Shown: positions 50,028 through 60,894, counted from the stretch's first letter. The stretch is 64,000 nt of DNA from Nocardioides luteus (GCF_000960475.2 NZ_JZDQ02000010.1:103935-167934), one strand, 5' to 3'. Numbers and translations are program-made. Notes: generated by a model from the letters alone, not told the origin.

Positions 50028-50986
50028 CAGAGTCCTCCGGTGATGGGGTCGAGGTCGCGTACCTTCACGAGATCGGCGCGGACCTGGGGTGGGGTGGGGA
50101 GGGTGGTGCCGGGGAGGCCGGCGGCTGCACTGCCGTACGCGACGGCGAGCCCGAGACGTTCAGGCGCGGGGAGTCCGCGCAGGTCGGCGAGGAGATAGCC
50201 GAACAGCGAGCTGTCGCCGGCACCGACCGTGCTGACGACGGCGGTGGGCGGCGGGGTGGCGTGCCACGTACCTTCTGCGGAGACGAGGACGGCGCCGTGT
50301 CCGCCGAGGGTCGCGAGCACGGCGGTGACCCCGCGCTCGACCAGGGTCCGGGCCGCCGCGGCGGCAGCGGCCGGGTCCTCGAGGGCGGCCGGCTCGGCGC
50401 CGGTGATGGAGGCCAGCTCCTCGGCGTTGGGCTTGAGCAGGTCGGGGGCGCTGCCCGGGAGCCCGGCGGCGAGCGCCTCCAAGGGGGCCTCGCTGGTGTC
50501 GACGGCGATGCGGACGCCGGTGGTGCGGAGTGCCCTCACGACCTCGGCGTACCAGCCGGCCGGAGCCTCCGGCGGCAGCGAGCCCGCCAGGACGACCCAG
50601 GTGGCGTGCCCGGCCTCCTGAACGAGCCGGGCTGCCAGGGCGTCGAGCAGCGCGGGAGTCGCGGTCGTGCCCGGCCCGTTGAGCTTGGTGGTGGTGCCGT
50701 CGGGCTCGGTGACGGTGGTGTTGATCCGTGGCCGGCCCGCCGGTCCGACGGTGACCACGTCGAGTCCGGAGGCCCGCAGCTCGGTGACCATCGGGTCGAG
50801 GTCGGGGCAGGGCAGCACTGCGCGCGTCGGCACCCCGGCGGCGTACGCGGCACCTGAGATGTTCACACCCTTGCCACCGGGCTGGGAGCTGGTGGTCGCG
50901 GCGCGCAGCACCTCGCCGCGGCGCAGCGGGCTGGTGAGCATCACGGTGTGGTCGATGCTCGGGTTGGCGGTCAGGGTGACGATCAT
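50027..50986 (-). CDS. fruK: 1-phosphofructokinase
   Basis: Phosphorylates fructose-1-phosphate to fructose-1,6-bisphosphate. The 319-residue PfkB-family protein has the N-terminal NPSIDHTVML and SQPGGKGVNIS motifs and the C-terminal catalytic VGAGDSSLFGYLLA. The ATG at 50986 overlaps the fruR stop by 4 bp; the longer frame upstream lies in fruR and is rejected. Confidence 0.96.
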   Translation of the reverse strand: MIVTLTANPSIDHTVMLTSPLRRGEVLRAATTSSQPGGKGVNISGAAYAAGVPTRAVLPCPDLDPMVTELRASGLDVVTVGPAGRPRINTTVTEPDGTTTKLNGPGTTATPALLDALAARLVQEAGHATWVVLAGSLPPEAPAGWYAEVVRALRTTGVRIAVDTSEAPLEALAAGLPGSAPDLLKPNAEELASITGAEPAALEDPAAAAAAARTLVERGVTAVLATLGGHGAVLVSAEGTWHATPPPTAVVSTVGAGDSSLFGYLLADLRGLPAPERLGLAVAYGSAAAGLPGTTLPTPPQVRADLVKVRDLDPITGGL

Positions 50987-51750
50987 GCGATCACGACCTC
51001 CAGACCGCTCTCGCGCAGCTCGTCGGCCACGTCGTCGTCGATGTCGCTGTCGGTGACGAGCACGTCGACGTTGCCCAGGGCGGCGAAGCGCAGCGTGGTC
51101 TCGACGCCGATCTTGCTGGAGTCGGTGAGGCACACGACCCGCCGGGCGGCGTTGACCAAGGCCCGTTTCGTCGCGGCCTCCTCGTGGTCGGGCGTGGAGA
51201 GGCCGTGGGCCAGCGTCAGTCCGTTGGTGGCGACGAAGGTGACGTCGACCCGCAGCCGGCTCAGCGCGTCCACGGTCTCGGCGCCGACCGCGGCCTGGGT
51301 GGCCGGGCGTACGCGGCCGGGCAGGAGGTGGAGCTCGATCTGCGGGCTGCCGGCCAGCTGGGCGGCCACCGGAACGGCATGGGTGACGACCGTGAGCTGG
51401 TGATCGCGGGGGAGGGCGTGGGCGAACCTGCTGGTCGTCGTGCCGGCGTCGATGGCGATGGTGCCACCGGCGGTGGGGAGGAGGTCGAGCGCGGCCTGGG
51501 CGATGCGGTCCTTCTGGGCGGTGAAGGTCTGCTCCCGCTCGCCGAGCGCGGACTCGAGCACGGCCATGGTCTCCACCGGCACCGCGCCGCCGTGCACCCG
51601 GCGGACCAGGCCGCGCCGCTCCAGGGTGGAGAGGTCTCGGCGCACCGTCTCGGTGGTCACCTCGAACCGCTCGGCGATGTCGGCCACGGATATCCGCCCG
51701 CGCTCGGCGACGAGACGGGCCGTCGCGATCTGTCGCTCTTCGGCGTACAT
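50983..51750 (-). CDS. fruR: DeoR-family regulator of the fructose operon
   Basis: A 255-residue repressor. The helix-turn-helix is ISVADIAERFEVTTETVRRD (about 20-39), followed by LERRGLVRRVHGGAV. The sugar-phosphate-sensing domain shows AIDAGTTTSRFA, FVATNGLTLAHGLST and LTDSSKIGVE, typical of DeoR proteins; fructose-1-phosphate is the likely inducer. It is the first gene of the operon and is divergent from ptsI over repeated operator-like sequences (51802-51837). Confidence 0.93.
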   Translation of the reverse strand: MYAEERQIATARLVAERGRISVADIAERFEVTTETVRRDLSTLERRGLVRRVHGGAVPVETMAVLESALGEREQTFTAQKDRIAQAALDLLPTAGGTIAIDAGTTTSRFAHALPRDHQLTVVTHAVPVAAQLAGSPQIELHLLPGRVRPATQAAVGAETVDALSRLRVDVTFVATNGLTLAHGLSTPDHEEAATKRALVNAARRVVCLTDSSKIGVETTLRFAALGNVDVLVTDSDIDDDVADELRESGLEVVIA

Positions 51751-51801
51751 CGTGGCCTCCTTCAGGATCGGTGTGGTTTCGAGTGGGTTTCGGCCTTGTG
51801 A

Positions 51802-51837
51802 ATGCCCACATATGTTGTTTTATGCCCGAATGTGTTG
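51802..51837. promoter_or_regulatory. repeated FruR operator candidates
   Basis: ATGCCCACATATGTTG (51802-51817) and ATGCCCGAATGTGTTG (51822-51837) match at 13 of 16 positions, 20 bp apart (about two helical turns), in the fruR/ptsI gap. They fit DeoR-type repeated sites. GATATT (51859-51864) 7 nt before the ptsI ATG may be its -10 element. Confidence 0.5.
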
Positions 51838-51871
51838 ACTCGTCAAGGGGTTAGGGCAGATATTTGTGGCC

Positions 51872-53548
51872 ATGGTCACGTCTCACTCATCTGTCCTCTC
51901 CGGCACTCCGGTGGTCCCCGGGATCGTGCTGGCGCCCGTCCACGTGGTGCGGACCGAGGTCGACCCGCTGGCGCTGGCCGCGTTCGAACGACGCGGCTTC
52001 GAGCACCCGGAGGACGCCCTCGCGGCCTACGAGGCAGCCGCCACCGCCGTCGCCGACGGCTACGCGCGCCGCGCCGAGACCGCCTCGGGAGCCGCCGCCT
52101 CCGTCCTGAGCGCGAGCGCCGGCCTGGCCCGCGACAAGGGGCTGCGTGTCGCCGTGGAGAAGCACCTGCGTGCGGGGGAGGGCCTGGTCGCCTCCGTCGG
52201 GGCGGCGGTCGAGCAGTTCGCCACGCTGTTCAGCGGGATGGGCGGCCTGATGGCCGAGAGGGTCACCGACCTGCGCGACATCGAGCGCCGGGTCCTGGCC
52301 CATCTCGCCGGTGAGCCCGAGCCCGGTGTGGACGTGCCCGAGGGGACGAGCGTGCTGGTCGCCGCCGACCTGGCGCCCTCCGACACCGCCGCCCTCGACC
52401 CGGCCCGGGTGGTCGCCCTCGTCACCGAGCGAGGCGGCCCGACCAGCCACACCGCGATCATCGCCCGCCAGCTCGGCATCCCGTGCCTGGTCGGGGTGGC
52501 CGGTGCGACCGGCATCGCCCCGGGCACCCTCGTGCTCGTCGACGGCCAGGCCGGCATCGTCGACCTCGAGCCCGGACCGGACGCCGCCGCCCGCGCCGAC
52601 GCCGACCTCGCCCGGCGGCAGGCGGTGGCCGCCTGGACCGGGCCCGGACGCACCGCCGACGGCCACCCGGTCGCGCTCCTCGCCAACGTCGCCGACGGCT
52701 CCTCGGCACGCGACGCGGCCGCCGGCCAGGTCGAGGGCGTCGGCCTCTTCCGCACCGAGCTCTGCTTCCTCGACCGGCGCGAGGAGCCCGCCGTCGCCGA
52801 GCAGGCCGACGTGTACGCCGAGGTGCTCGCGCCCTTCGCCGGCCGCGGCCATGTGGTCGTGCGCACCCTGGACGCGGGCTCCGACAAGCCGATCGCCTTC
52901 GCGACCCATGAGGGGGAGGAGAACCCCGCCCTCGGTGTACGCGGCCTGCGGCTCGCCGCGGACAACCCCGGGCTCCTGGAGCGCCAGCTCGACGCCATCG
53001 CGATCGCCGCCGAGCGCACCGGCGCCGACACCTGGGTGATGGCGCCGATGGTCGCCACCGTCCAGGAGGCGGCCGACTTCGCCGCGCTCGTCCGCGCCCG
53101 CGGGCTCAAGCCCGGCGTCATGGTGGAGGTGCCGGCCGCAGCGCTGATGGCCCACCGGATGCTGGAGGTCGTCGACTTCCTCTCGATCGGCACCAACGAC
53201 CTGACCCAGTACGCCATGGCCGCCGACCGGCTGGCCACCGACCTCGCCCACCTCACCGATCCCTGGCAGTCCGCGGTGCTGCAGCTCATCGCGATCACCG
53301 CCGAGGCGGGGCGTACGGCCGGCAAGCCGGTCGGGATCTGCGGCGAGGCCGCCGCCGACCCGCTGCTGGCGCCGGTCCTGGTGGGGCTGGGGATCACCTC
53401 GCTGTCGATGGCACCCGCCGCCGTCCCGGCCGTCGGCGCCCGGCTCGGCTCGGTGACCGCCGGTCTGTGCGACGGCGCCGCCGAGGCCGCGCTCGGTGCG
53501 CTCTCGCCGGCCCAGGGTCGCGAGGCGGTCGCCAAGATCCTGGAGTGA
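51872..53548 (+). CDS. ptsI: phosphoenolpyruvate-protein phosphotransferase (enzyme I)
   Basis: First enzyme of the PTS; moves phosphate from phosphoenolpyruvate to HPr. The 558-residue protein has the phosphorylated His193 in ERGGPTSHTAIIARQLGIP. The PEP-binding barrel shows GVGLFRTELCFLDR, VVVRTLDAGSDKPI, and DFLSIGTNDLTQYAMAADR. GICGEAAADP is the last catalytic motif, with Cys. The ATG at 51872 has GATATT 7 nt upstream; GTG 51866 is a near alternative. It is divergent from the fruR operon and shares its control region. Confidence 0.96.
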   Translation: MVTSHSSVLSGTPVVPGIVLAPVHVVRTEVDPLALAAFERRGFEHPEDALAAYEAAATAVADGYARRAETASGAAASVLSASAGLARDKGLRVAVEKHLRAGEGLVASVGAAVEQFATLFSGMGGLMAERVTDLRDIERRVLAHLAGEPEPGVDVPEGTSVLVAADLAPSDTAALDPARVVALVTERGGPTSHTAIIARQLGIPCLVGVAGATGIAPGTLVLVDGQAGIVDLEPGPDAAARADADLARRQAVAAWTGPGRTADGHPVALLANVADGSSARDAAAGQVEGVGLFRTELCFLDRREEPAVAEQADVYAEVLAPFAGRGHVVVRTLDAGSDKPIAFATHEGEENPALGVRGLRLAADNPGLLERQLDAIAIAAERTGADTWVMAPMVATVQEAADFAALVRARGLKPGVMVEVPAAALMAHRMLEVVDFLSIGTNDLTQYAMAADRLATDLAHLTDPWQSAVLQLIAITAEAGRTAGKPVGICGEAAADPLLAPVLVGLGITSLSMAPAAVPAVGARLGSVTAGLCDGAAEAALGALSPAQGREAVAKILE

Positions 53549-53572
53549 CCGACGCCGGTGCACACTGGGCGC

Positions 53573-54007
53573 ATGCCCGCGCACTACGCGTTCTCCGAGA
53601 CCTGGGAGCTGCCGTTGTCGCCGGAGGCGGTGCGGGAGGTGCTGGTCGACCTGGAGCGCTACCCCGGGTGGTGGCCCCAGGTGCGGGCGGTGGCGAAGCT
53701 CGGGGACGACGATGCCCTGCTCGTGTGCCGGTCGGCGCTTCCTTACGACCTGGAGATCGCCCTGCACGCGGTCAGCCGCGACCTGCCGACGCTCGAGGTG
53801 CGGATCGGCGGCGACCTGGACGGCTTCGCCCGGTGGACCCTGACACCGGCGCGGAGCGGGAGCCGCATGGTGTTCGAGCAGGAGGTCGACGTACGCGGCC
53901 TGCTCGGCCTCGCCTCGGTCGCGCTGCGGCCGGTCCTTGCCTGGAACCACCGGCAGATGATGCTCGGCTGTCGCCAGGGGCTGGTCGCCGCCGTCGGCGC
54001 GGTCTAG
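53573..54007 (+). CDS. SRPBCC-family protein
   Basis: A 144-residue START-like protein: HYAFSETWELPLSPEAVREV, then LVDLERYPGWWPQVRAVA, and a C-terminal helix VALRPVLAWNHRQMMLGCRQ. This is the coenzyme-Q-binding/polyketide-cyclase type of SRPBCC domain; the ligand is unknown. ATG 53573 has CACACT 6 nt upstream. It follows ptsI by 24 bp but is probably functionally unrelated. Its last codons overlap the stop of the convergent L,D-transpeptidase gene by 4 bp. Confidence 0.82.
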   Translation: MPAHYAFSETWELPLSPEAVREVLVDLERYPGWWPQVRAVAKLGDDDALLVCRSALPYDLEIALHAVSRDLPTLEVRIGGDLDGFARWTLTPARSGSRMVFEQEVDVRGLLGLASVALRPVLAWNHRQMMLGCRQGLVAAVGAV

Positions 54008-55179
54008 AGGGCCGAGCCCTTCTGGTATTCGGCCCAGGAGAGGTTCCAGTCGCCGAAGCCGTTGTCCCACTCCATCTTCCGGTCGGTGCCGGTGGTCTCG
54101 ACGACGTCGCCGATGCGGGCCAGGCCGTAGAGCCAGGCGGCGTTGTCGGTGGAGATGCCGGTGCAGCCGTGGGAGACGTTGGCGTAGCCCTGGGAGCCGG
54201 TCGACCACGGGGCGGCGTGGATGAACTCGCCGGAGTTGGTCAGGCGCATGGCGTACTCGACGTCGTCGAGGGAGTAGTAGTCGCTCGAGCCCTGGTCGGA
54301 GATGCCGATGGTCTCCGAGCGCATCTCCTTGATCCGGTGCTTCTCGGAGATGACCTTGATGCCCGAGCGGGTGATGAAACCGGGCTTGCCGGTGGTCGCC
54401 GGGATCGTACGCAGCAGCTTGCCGTTGCTGAAGACCTTCATCCGGTGGGTGCGCGCGTTGACCCTGATGATGTGCGCGTCACCGACCTTGTAGGTGGCGG
54501 TGCGGCTGTGCTGGCCGTAGACGCCCGCGCCGGCGGAGGCGCCGTTGAGGTCGAGGTCGACCTTGATGGTGGTGCCGGGCTTCCAGTAGCGCTGCGGGCG
54601 GTAGCGGGCCTCGGTGTCGGAGACCCAGTACCAGGACCCGACCTGGGCCGGGGTGGCGGTGACGTGCATGCGCTTCTCGAAGGAGGCGTGGTCCTTGACC
54701 GGGACGTCGAAGTAGGCCGCGACCGGCATCCCGACGCCCACCTCGGACTTGTCGACGGGGACGATCGTGGCGAAGGTCTGCTGGGCCAGCGAGAGCGAGC
54801 GGGTGGTGAAGCTGCTGGTAACCTTGCCGGTCTGACCGGTGGCGGTGACCGTGTAGCGCAGCGCCGGGTCGAGCAGCTCGTTGGCGGTCCACTTCTTCTT
54901 GTCCGCCGAGAGCGAGCCGGGCAGGGTGCGGCCATCGGGCTTGGCGACCTTCACGCTCGTGAACTCACCCGAGGTCGCGGTCACGGTGACGGTGCTGTCG
55001 ACCGAGACGTCCTTGGCGCCGTCGGCGGGGGAGATCTCGGCGGCGAGAGGCTCCGGGGACGGGGAGGAGCTCGACTCGCCCTTGGCGCCCGATCCCGGGG
55101 TCTCGGGGACCTCGGCACAGCCGGAGAGCACGAACAGGGCCACGGCGGCCACGACGACAGGGAAGGAACGAACCCGCAT
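54004..55179 (-). CDS. L,D-transpeptidase lipoprotein with Ig-like domains
   Basis: A peptidoglycan cross-linking enzyme that forms 3-3 links and is insensitive to most penicillins. The 391-residue protein starts with a lipoprotein signal (VVVAAVALFVLSGCAEV, lipobox LSGC), a Ser/Pro linker, two Ig-like domains (about 50-250), and a YkuD catalytic domain with IHAAPWSTGSQGYANVSHGC (His337, Cys339), then TGIST. ATG 55179 follows CATAGT by 6 nt. The layout matches mycobacterial LdtMt2-type enzymes. The upstream frame continues into jetA and is rejected. Confidence 0.93.
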   Translation of the reverse strand: MRVRSFPVVVAAVALFVLSGCAEVPETPGSGAKGESSSSPSPEPLAAEISPADGAKDVSVDSTVTVTATSGEFTSVKVAKPDGRTLPGSLSADKKKWTANELLDPALRYTVTATGQTGKVTSSFTTRSLSLAQQTFATIVPVDKSEVGVGMPVAAYFDVPVKDHASFEKRMHVTATPAQVGSWYWVSDTEARYRPQRYWKPGTTIKVDLDLNGASAGAGVYGQHSRTATYKVGDAHIIRVNARTHRMKVFSNGKLLRTIPATTGKPGFITRSGIKVISEKHRIKEMRSETIGISDQGSSDYYSLDDVEYAMRLTNSGEFIHAAPWSTGSQGYANVSHGCTGISTDNAAWLYGLARIGDVVETTGTDRKMEWDNGFGDWNLSWAEYQKGSAL

Positions 55180-55278
55180 GGGATAACTATGCGGTAGGCG
55201 GCAACCAAATTGTCGGCGTGTCCGCGCGTGTGACAAAGGTTGTGCTCTTGTCGGTGGCGCCACGTACGGTATCTGCCG

Positions 55279-56802
55279 ATGAGTGACACTCGCGTCGAGG
55301 CGGCGTACGCCGGGGCTCTGGCCGCCTTCAAGAACCCGATGCTCGACCTTCTGCACGGCCGGTTCGCGCCGTTCGTGGTGGCGGTGCTCTCGGTGACCTT
55401 CACCTCCGAGCGGGCCTCGGTCCCGGTGGTGGACGCGCACGCCGAGATCGGCGACATGCTGGACCGGCTCCGAGCAACCGGCCACGCCGAGGGCGAGGGT
55501 GGCGAGGTGATGCTCCCGGTCGGCACGGCCCGCGAGCTGTGCCGCCAGTGGGTGCGCGCCGGCTGGCTGCTGCGCCAGATCGAGGGCGAGGACGAGGTCT
55601 ACCGGCTCTCCGCGCACGCGGTGGGAGCCCTGGAGATCGCCGGGAGGGCCAGCGGGTCGCGGGCGCGGGTCTCCGAGTCGCGCGTGCGGACGCTGCTGGA
55701 GGCGGTCGAGCGGCTCGCTCAGGACGCCGACCCTGATGTGCTCACCCGGGTGGCCCGGCTGACCGAGGAGATCGCCGAGCGGCGCGCCGAGATCGCCCGC
55801 CTGGACCGCACCGGGGTCGTCGACACCGTCGAGGACGACACCCTGCTCGAGCAGGCCGAGAACATCCTCCACCTGACCCGCGAGCTCCCGGCCGACTTCG
55901 CGCGCGTGGTCGAGTCGATCCGGGCGATGCAGCGCGACGTGGTGACCGACCTGCGCCAGGACGTACGCCCGGCCGGCGAGGTCCTGCGCGAATACCTGCA
56001 GCGCGGCAAGGACGTGATGGCCTCCACGCCGGAGGGCAAGGCGTTCGCCGGTGCGCTGCGGATGATCGGCGACCCCCGTCGCCTCGACGACCTGGCGGCC
56101 AACCTGCGCACGGTGCTGCGCCACCGGTTCACCACGGCGATGGGGCCGGCCGAGCGGGCCGAGCTCGCGGCCGTCGGGAGGCGGATCGAGACCGGCGTCG
56201 CCGAGGTCCTCGCCGCCCAGCAGACCGCGTCCCACGTGATCACCACCCAGGTGCGTACGCACGACCCGGCGCGCGACCGGCAGGTCGACGACCTGCTGCG
56301 CGATGTCATGGTCGGCTTCCAGGCGTGGATGCCGACCTCGCGGCCCGCCGAGGCCGTCGAGCCGCTGCGCCGGCTGCCTCTCGCCGACCTGGGCCACCTG
56401 CGTCAGTCGGTCAGCGAGCTGCGGCCGCCCGAGCCACCGGCACCGCTGGCGGACTGGGGCGACGTGGAGAGCGCGGTCGAGGACACCAAGGCCTGGGGCG
56501 GACCCGGCTACCGGGCGATCGAGGCCCATCTGGACGCCTATCTCGCCGCTCACGCGGGTGAGGGGCCGGTCGACGTGGCCGAGGTCTTCGCGGCAGCGCC
56601 GGAGGAGATCCGGCGGCCGGTCGACCTGCTCGGCCTGCTCGAGATCGCTCACCGCCGCGGCATGGCCGAGACGGGTGAGATCTCGACCATCGAGGCGGTC
56701 CGTGCGGACGGGGTGCGCCGCAGGTTCGCGTTCGGCGGGGTGAGGATGACGGATGGCGATGCAACTGGCGAAGGAACTGGCGAAGGGGCCGACGTTGACT
56801 GA
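55279..56802 (+). CDS. jetA: JetA / MksF-like kleisin (DUF3375) of a Wadjet-type SMC system
   Basis: The kleisin-like subunit of JetABCD/MksBEFG, SMC complexes that extrude and, with JetD, cut small circular DNA. The 507-residue protein shows the DUF3375 start [25 protein letters not shown], then helix-rich middle ([35 protein letters not shown]) and C-terminal winged helix ([20 protein letters not shown]). TACGGT lies 8 nt before ATG 55279, 99 bp from the divergent ldt gene. It overlaps jetB by 50 bp. Three subunits are present without jetD. Confidence 0.87.
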   Translation: MSDTRVEAAYAGALAAFKNPMLDLLHGRFAPFVVAVLSVTFTSERASVPVVDAHAEIGDMLDRLRATGHAEGEGGEVMLPVGTARELCRQWVRAGWLLRQIEGEDEVYRLSAHAVGALEIAGRASGSRARVSESRVRTLLEAVERLAQDADPDVLTRVARLTEEIAERRAEIARLDRTGVVDTVEDDTLLEQAENILHLTRELPADFARVVESIRAMQRDVVTDLRQDVRPAGEVLREYLQRGKDVMASTPEGKAFAGALRMIGDPRRLDDLAANLRTVLRHRFTTAMGPAERAELAAVGRRIETGVAEVLAAQQTASHVITTQVRTHDPARDRQVDDLLRDVMVGFQAWMPTSRPAEAVEPLRRLPLADLGHLRQSVSELRPPEPPAPLADWGDVESAVEDTKAWGGPGYRAIEAHLDAYLAAHAGEGPVDVAEVFAAAPEEIRRPVDLLGLLEIAHRRGMAETGEISTIEAVRADGVRRRFAFGGVRMTDGDATGEGTGEGADVD

Positions 56803-57535
56803 GACCGAGACCGAGGCGGTCGCCTACGGGAGCGAGCCGGAGGGCTTCATCGAGCCGGTCTCGATGGAGGACGACCCGACCGAGCTCTTCGTCGGCGACC
56901 GCGGGGTCCTGGACGCCGACGTACGCCGGGTGCTGGTCCAGCTGCTGCGCCGGCGGTTCATCACCGCTGAGCGGAGCCCGCGCCAGTGGCGTACGTTGCT
57001 CGACCATCAGGCCGTCATCGAGTCGCGGCTCCATGACCTGTTCGTCCGGCTCGTGGTCGACCACGACCGCGGGATCGCCTACAAGCGACAGGTGCGCTCG
57101 GAGGAGCTGGACGTGCCCGTGCTCCTCAAGGACGACGCCTACTCCCGGGCCGAGACGCTCGTGCTGGTGCACCTGCGCACCGTCTTCCAGCGCGAGCGCG
57201 GCGCCGGGGAGAGCTCGGCACGCGTGGACGCCGACGAGCTGGAGCAGACCGTGCTCACCTACTTCGACGTCGCCAGCGGCGACGCCGCGCCGCGCCGCGA
57301 GATCCGCCGGGCGGTCGAGCGGCTCGCCCGCGAAGGCCTGATCGAGGAGGAGTCCGAGGATCGTTACCGGATCACGCCCCTGGTCGAGATCGTGCTGAGC
57401 GTCGAGAAGCTGACCGAGCTCAAGGCGTGGCTGAAGGACCCGACCGGTACGTCCGGGGTCGAGGTCATCGGCGACGACGCGGATGATCCGGATGGTCCGG
57501 AGAGCGACGACGAGGCGGAGGAGACCGAGCGGTGA
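56753..57535 (+). CDS. jetB: JetB / MksE-like kite subunit (DUF4194)
   Basis: The kite-like subunit that binds the kleisin. The 260-residue protein has an acidic N-terminal ~50 residues, tandem winged helices ([20 protein letters not shown] and [20 protein letters not shown]), [15 protein letters not shown] as the DUF4194 core, and an acidic C-terminal tail rich in Asp/Glu. The ATG at 56753 lies inside jetA; a TTG at 56794 would reduce the overlap. The GTG of jetC overlaps the stop by 4 bp, so the three genes are translated together. Confidence 0.86.
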   Translation: MAMQLAKELAKGPTLTETETEAVAYGSEPEGFIEPVSMEDDPTELFVGDRGVLDADVRRVLVQLLRRRFITAERSPRQWRTLLDHQAVIESRLHDLFVRLVVDHDRGIAYKRQVRSEELDVPVLLKDDAYSRAETLVLVHLRTVFQRERGAGESSARVDADELEQTVLTYFDVASGDAAPRREIRRAVERLAREGLIEEESEDRYRITPLVEIVLSVEKLTELKAWLKDPTGTSGVEVIGDDADDPDGPESDDEAEETER

Positions 57536-60500
57536 ACATGATCGACAGCCTCTTCGGCCTCATCCCGGCCCGCTCGACCGGCCGGCAGTGGGTCGCGAGC
57601 GAGCTGCAGCTGGTCAACTGGGGCGGCTACGACGGCGCCCACCGGATTCGCTTCTCGCCGAGCGCGACACTGCTCACCGGAGGCTCCGGGTCGGGCAAGT
57701 CGACGCTGATGGACGCCTACATCGCGCTGATCATGCCGCACACGACGCCCTTCAACGGCGCCTCCAACGGCGGCGTGGTGGGCCGGCCACGCGGCCAGGA
57801 CCAGCGCAACATCCTCTCCTACGCCCGCGGCAAGATCGACGAGGCGAAGACCGCCGAGGGCACCAAGATCCGGGTGCTGCGCGGCGACGGCCGCGACACC
57901 TGGTCGGCGATCGCGATGACCTGGGCCGACCAGACCGGCGCCCGCTTCACCGCGGTCCGGGCCTGGTACGTCCCCGCGTCCGCCAAGAACCTCGACGACG
58001 TGACCAAGCTTCGTGCCGTGGCCGAGGCGGGCTTCGACGTACGCGACCTGGAGCCGGTCGCCGCCCACCGGTTCACCCGCACCGCGGTCTCCGAGATCGG
58101 GCTGACCCCGATCGACACCGACCGCGACTTCACCGCTCGGATCCACTCCGCGCTGGGGATCGGCGCCGCCGGCGACGGCGAGAAGGCCGTCAACCTGCTG
58201 GGAAGGATCCAGGCGGGCCAGCAGATCACCACCGTCGACGACCTCTACAAGAAGATGGTGCTCGAGGAGCCCGAGACCCTCGCCACCGCCGACGGCGTCG
58301 TGGCCCACTTCGACGAGCTCTCCGCGACCCGCGACCGGATGGTCACCGCGCAGCAGCAGGTGCGGGCGCTGACGCCGATCCGCGAGCACCGGGCGGCCAT
58401 CGAGGACGCCGCGTCCCGGCTCGAGGTCATCGACGGGATCGGTGTCTTCGGCGACGAGGCGACCTCCGCCGGGCTGTGGCGGGCCGGGAAGCGCGTCGAC
58501 CTGCTGAGCGAGCTCGAGGCCGACCTCAGCTCCCGCAGGGGCGCCGCGGAGAAGGCGGTCGCCGAGAAGCAGGCGCTCATCGACGCCGCCGAGTCCGAGC
58601 GCGACGGCCTCGCCGTCACGGTCGCGGCCTCCGGTGGTCGCCGCCTCGAGGAGGCCACCCGCGAGATCAAGTCCGCCGAGAGCCGGGCCGATCAGGTACG
58701 CCGCGCCCGCGAGGCGCTCGAGGCCGAGCTCGAGGTCCTCGGCGCCACGGTGACGACGCAGGCCGAGTTCGAGGCGCTCCAGACGACCGCGCGGGAGGCG
58801 CTGGTCGACGACGACGCCCGCACCACCGCCCTCAACGTCTACGCCGCCGCGCGGTCCGCCGAGTCCGAGGCGATCAAGCTGGTCGGCCGGCTCGAGGACG
58901 AGCTCGCCGACGCCGAGAAGACGAAGAACAACATCCCGGAGCCGCTGCGTGCGGCCCGGGCGGTGCTGGCCGAGGCGGCCGGGCTGAGCCCGGCGGAGAT
59001 GCCGTTCGTCGGCGAGCTCGTCGAGGTACGCACCGAGCACGAGGCCTGGCGCGAGGCGTTCAACCTGGCGCTGGGCGGCTTCGCGACCACGATGCTCGTC
59101 GACGCCGCTCACGTCGGCGCCTTCCGGGCGGCGATCGACTCGGTGCGGCAGCGCACGCGGATCCGCTACGAGGCGGTCCCCACCGGGACGAAGGACACCA
59201 CGATCCTCGACGAGGGCACCCTGCCGGGACGCCTCGACTACCGCCGCGGCGTCTTCACCGGATGGCTCAAGAAGCGACTGGCCGAACGACACGGCTACGT
59301 CTGTGTGCAGACCCCCGCGCTGCTCGGCCAGCACCGGATGGCGCTGACCGTCACCGGTCAGGTCTCGCAGGGTTCGCGCGGTGCTCACGGCGGCCAAGGC
59401 GCCGGCAACGTGCTCGGGTTCACCAACACCCGACGCGTCGCCGAGCTCACCGAGCTCCTCGAGGCCGCCCGCCAGGACGCCGAGAGGGTGAGGAAGGCGG
59501 TCGGGGAGGCCGAGCGCGCCATCAAGCAGCTCGACCTGCGGCGTACGTCCTTCAAGGCGGTCTCCGCGCTGACCTGGGACCAGGTCGACGTCGCCGGAGC
59601 CACCGCCGAGCGCGACCGGTGGGCCGCGGTGATCGAGGAGGTCACCGCCGACAACCCCGAGATCGCGACGCTCCAGCAGCGGCTGAAGGAGGCTCGGGCC
59701 AAGGTCGACGCGCTGCGCGAGGGGATCGGTGCCGCCAAGAGCACCTTCAAGGAGCTCGACGAGCGGTGGAGCGACGTCGTCGAGCAGGTCGACCGGGCCA
59801 AGGACGCGCTGGAGGACGCGGCCGCCTCGGGCACCGAGGTCGCCCCGGCCCAGGCCGACTATCTCGAGCAGCTCTTCAAGGCGGCCGGCGGCGAGGAGGC
59901 CGGCCGCCGCGAGGACGCGCTCGCCGAGCTCGACGCCGTCTTCGCCCGCGCCGGGGAGAGCCTCGACACCGACCGCGCCGGTGCCCAGGAGACGATCGGC
60001 GCCGCCCGCATCCAGCTGCAGCAGACCTTCGAGTCCTTCCTGGAACGCTGGCCCAACCCGAACCTCCACACCGACCCCGACGCCTCCTACGCCGACTTCG
60101 ACCGGCTCCTCGACGAGCTGCAGACCAGCGGTCTGCACGAGCTCGAGGTCGAGTGGCGCGACTCCCTGCTCAACCTGTCGGGCAATGACCTGACCAACCT
60201 CGACTCGACGTTGTCGCGGGCCGCGCGGGAGATCCGCGACCGGATCGACCCGATCAACCAGATCCTCGGCGAGCTTCCGTTCAACGACGATGCCCACCGG
60301 CTCCGGATCGACACCCAGGAGGGCCAGTCGGCCGTTCGTGGCCGGTTCCGTCGCGAGCTGCGCGCCGTGCGCGACCTGATCGAGAAGGCGACGACCAACG
60401 AGAACCGGGAGCAGGCCTACACCCGGATGTCCCGCCTCATCGACCGGATGCGCCGCACGGCCCCCGACTTCGCCGACCTGATCGACGTACGCAACCACGT

Positions 60501-60894
60501 CCGCGTCAGCGCCGAGAAGGTCACCGCCGACACCGGCGAGCACGTCGCCCTCTACGACCACATCGGCGAGAAGTCCGGTGGCGAGTCGCAGGAGCTGGTC
60601 GCCTTCATCGTCGGTGCCGCGCTGCGCTACCAGCTCGGCGACGCCGGGGCCGAGCGGCCGCGCTATGCGCCGGTCTTCCTCGACGAGGCGCTGATCAAGG
60701 CCGATGCCCGCTTCACCGGCCGTGCCATCGGGGCCTGGCGGGGTCTCGGCTTCCAGCTCATCATCGGCGCCCCCAACGACAAGCACAGCGCCATCGAGCC
60801 CCACGTGGACGTGCAGTACACGGTGCTCAAGGACGCCGAGGGTCACTCGTTCCCGAAGCTCGAGGTCGGGCTCGAGGAGATCGCGGCCGGCTGA
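57532..60894 (+). CDS. jetC: JetC / MksB-like SMC ATPase
   Basis: The SMC motor, 1,120 residues. The N-terminal head has Walker [15 protein letters not shown] (about 50-63); two coiled-coil arms (about 300-500 and 640-830) flank a hinge region; the C-terminal head has the ABC signature KSGGESQEL (about 1020) and Walker [12 protein letters not shown] (about 1045). ALRYQLG and [15 protein letters not shown] are typical of JetC/MksB. GTG 57532 overlaps the jetB stop; ATG 57538 is also possible. The next gene is on the other strand, so no jetD follows. Confidence 0.9.
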   Translation: MNMIDSLFGLIPARSTGRQWVASELQLVNWGGYDGAHRIRFSPSATLLTGGSGSGKSTLMDAYIALIMPHTTPFNGASNGGVVGRPRGQDQRNILSYARGKIDEAKTAEGTKIRVLRGDGRDTWSAIAMTWADQTGARFTAVRAWYVPASAKNLDDVTKLRAVAEAGFDVRDLEPVAAHRFTRTAVSEIGLTPIDTDRDFTARIHSALGIGAAGDGEKAVNLLGRIQAGQQITTVDDLYKKMVLEEPETLATADGVVAHFDELSATRDRMVTAQQQVRALTPIREHRAAIEDAASRLEVIDGIGVFGDEATSAGLWRAGKRVDLLSELEADLSSRRGAAEKAVAEKQALIDAAESERDGLAVTVAASGGRRLEEATREIKSAESRADQVRRAREALEAELEVLGATVTTQAEFEALQTTAREALVDDDARTTALNVYAAARSAESEAIKLVGRLEDELADAEKTKNNIPEPLRAARAVLAEAAGLSPAEMPFVGELVEVRTEHEAWREAFNLALGGFATTMLVDAAHVGAFRAAIDSVRQRTRIRYEAVPTGTKDTTILDEGTLPGRLDYRRGVFTGWLKKRLAERHGYVCVQTPALLGQHRMALTVTGQVSQGSRGAHGGQGAGNVLGFTNTRRVAELTELLEAARQDAERVRKAVGEAERAIKQLDLRRTSFKAVSALTWDQVDVAGATAERDRWAAVIEEVTADNPEIATLQQRLKEARAKVDALREGIGAAKSTFKELDERWSDVVEQVDRAKDALEDAAASGTEVAPAQADYLEQLFKAAGGEEAGRREDALAELDAVFARAGESLDTDRAGAQETIGAARIQLQQTFESFLERWPNPNLHTDPDASYADFDRLLDELQTSGLHELEVEWRDSLLNLSGNDLTNLDSTLSRAAREIRDRIDPINQILGELPFNDDAHRLRIDTQEGQSAVRGRFRRELRAVRDLIEKATTNENREQAYTRMSRLIDRMRRTAPDFADLIDVRNHVRVSAEKVTADTGEHVALYDHIGEKSGGESQELVAFIVGAALRYQLGDAGAERPRYAPVFLDEALIKADARFTGRAIGAWRGLGFQLIIGAPNDKHSAIEPHVDVQYTVLKDAEGHSFPKLEVGLEEIAAG

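Noticed and set aside
57364..60846. 1,160-codon open frame on the - strand opposite jetC
   Set aside because: High-GC coding sequence leaves the opposite frame free of stops. The translation is low-complexity (Val/Asp/Gly/Leu-rich) with no motif, whereas the + strand frame has Walker A, signature and Walker B.
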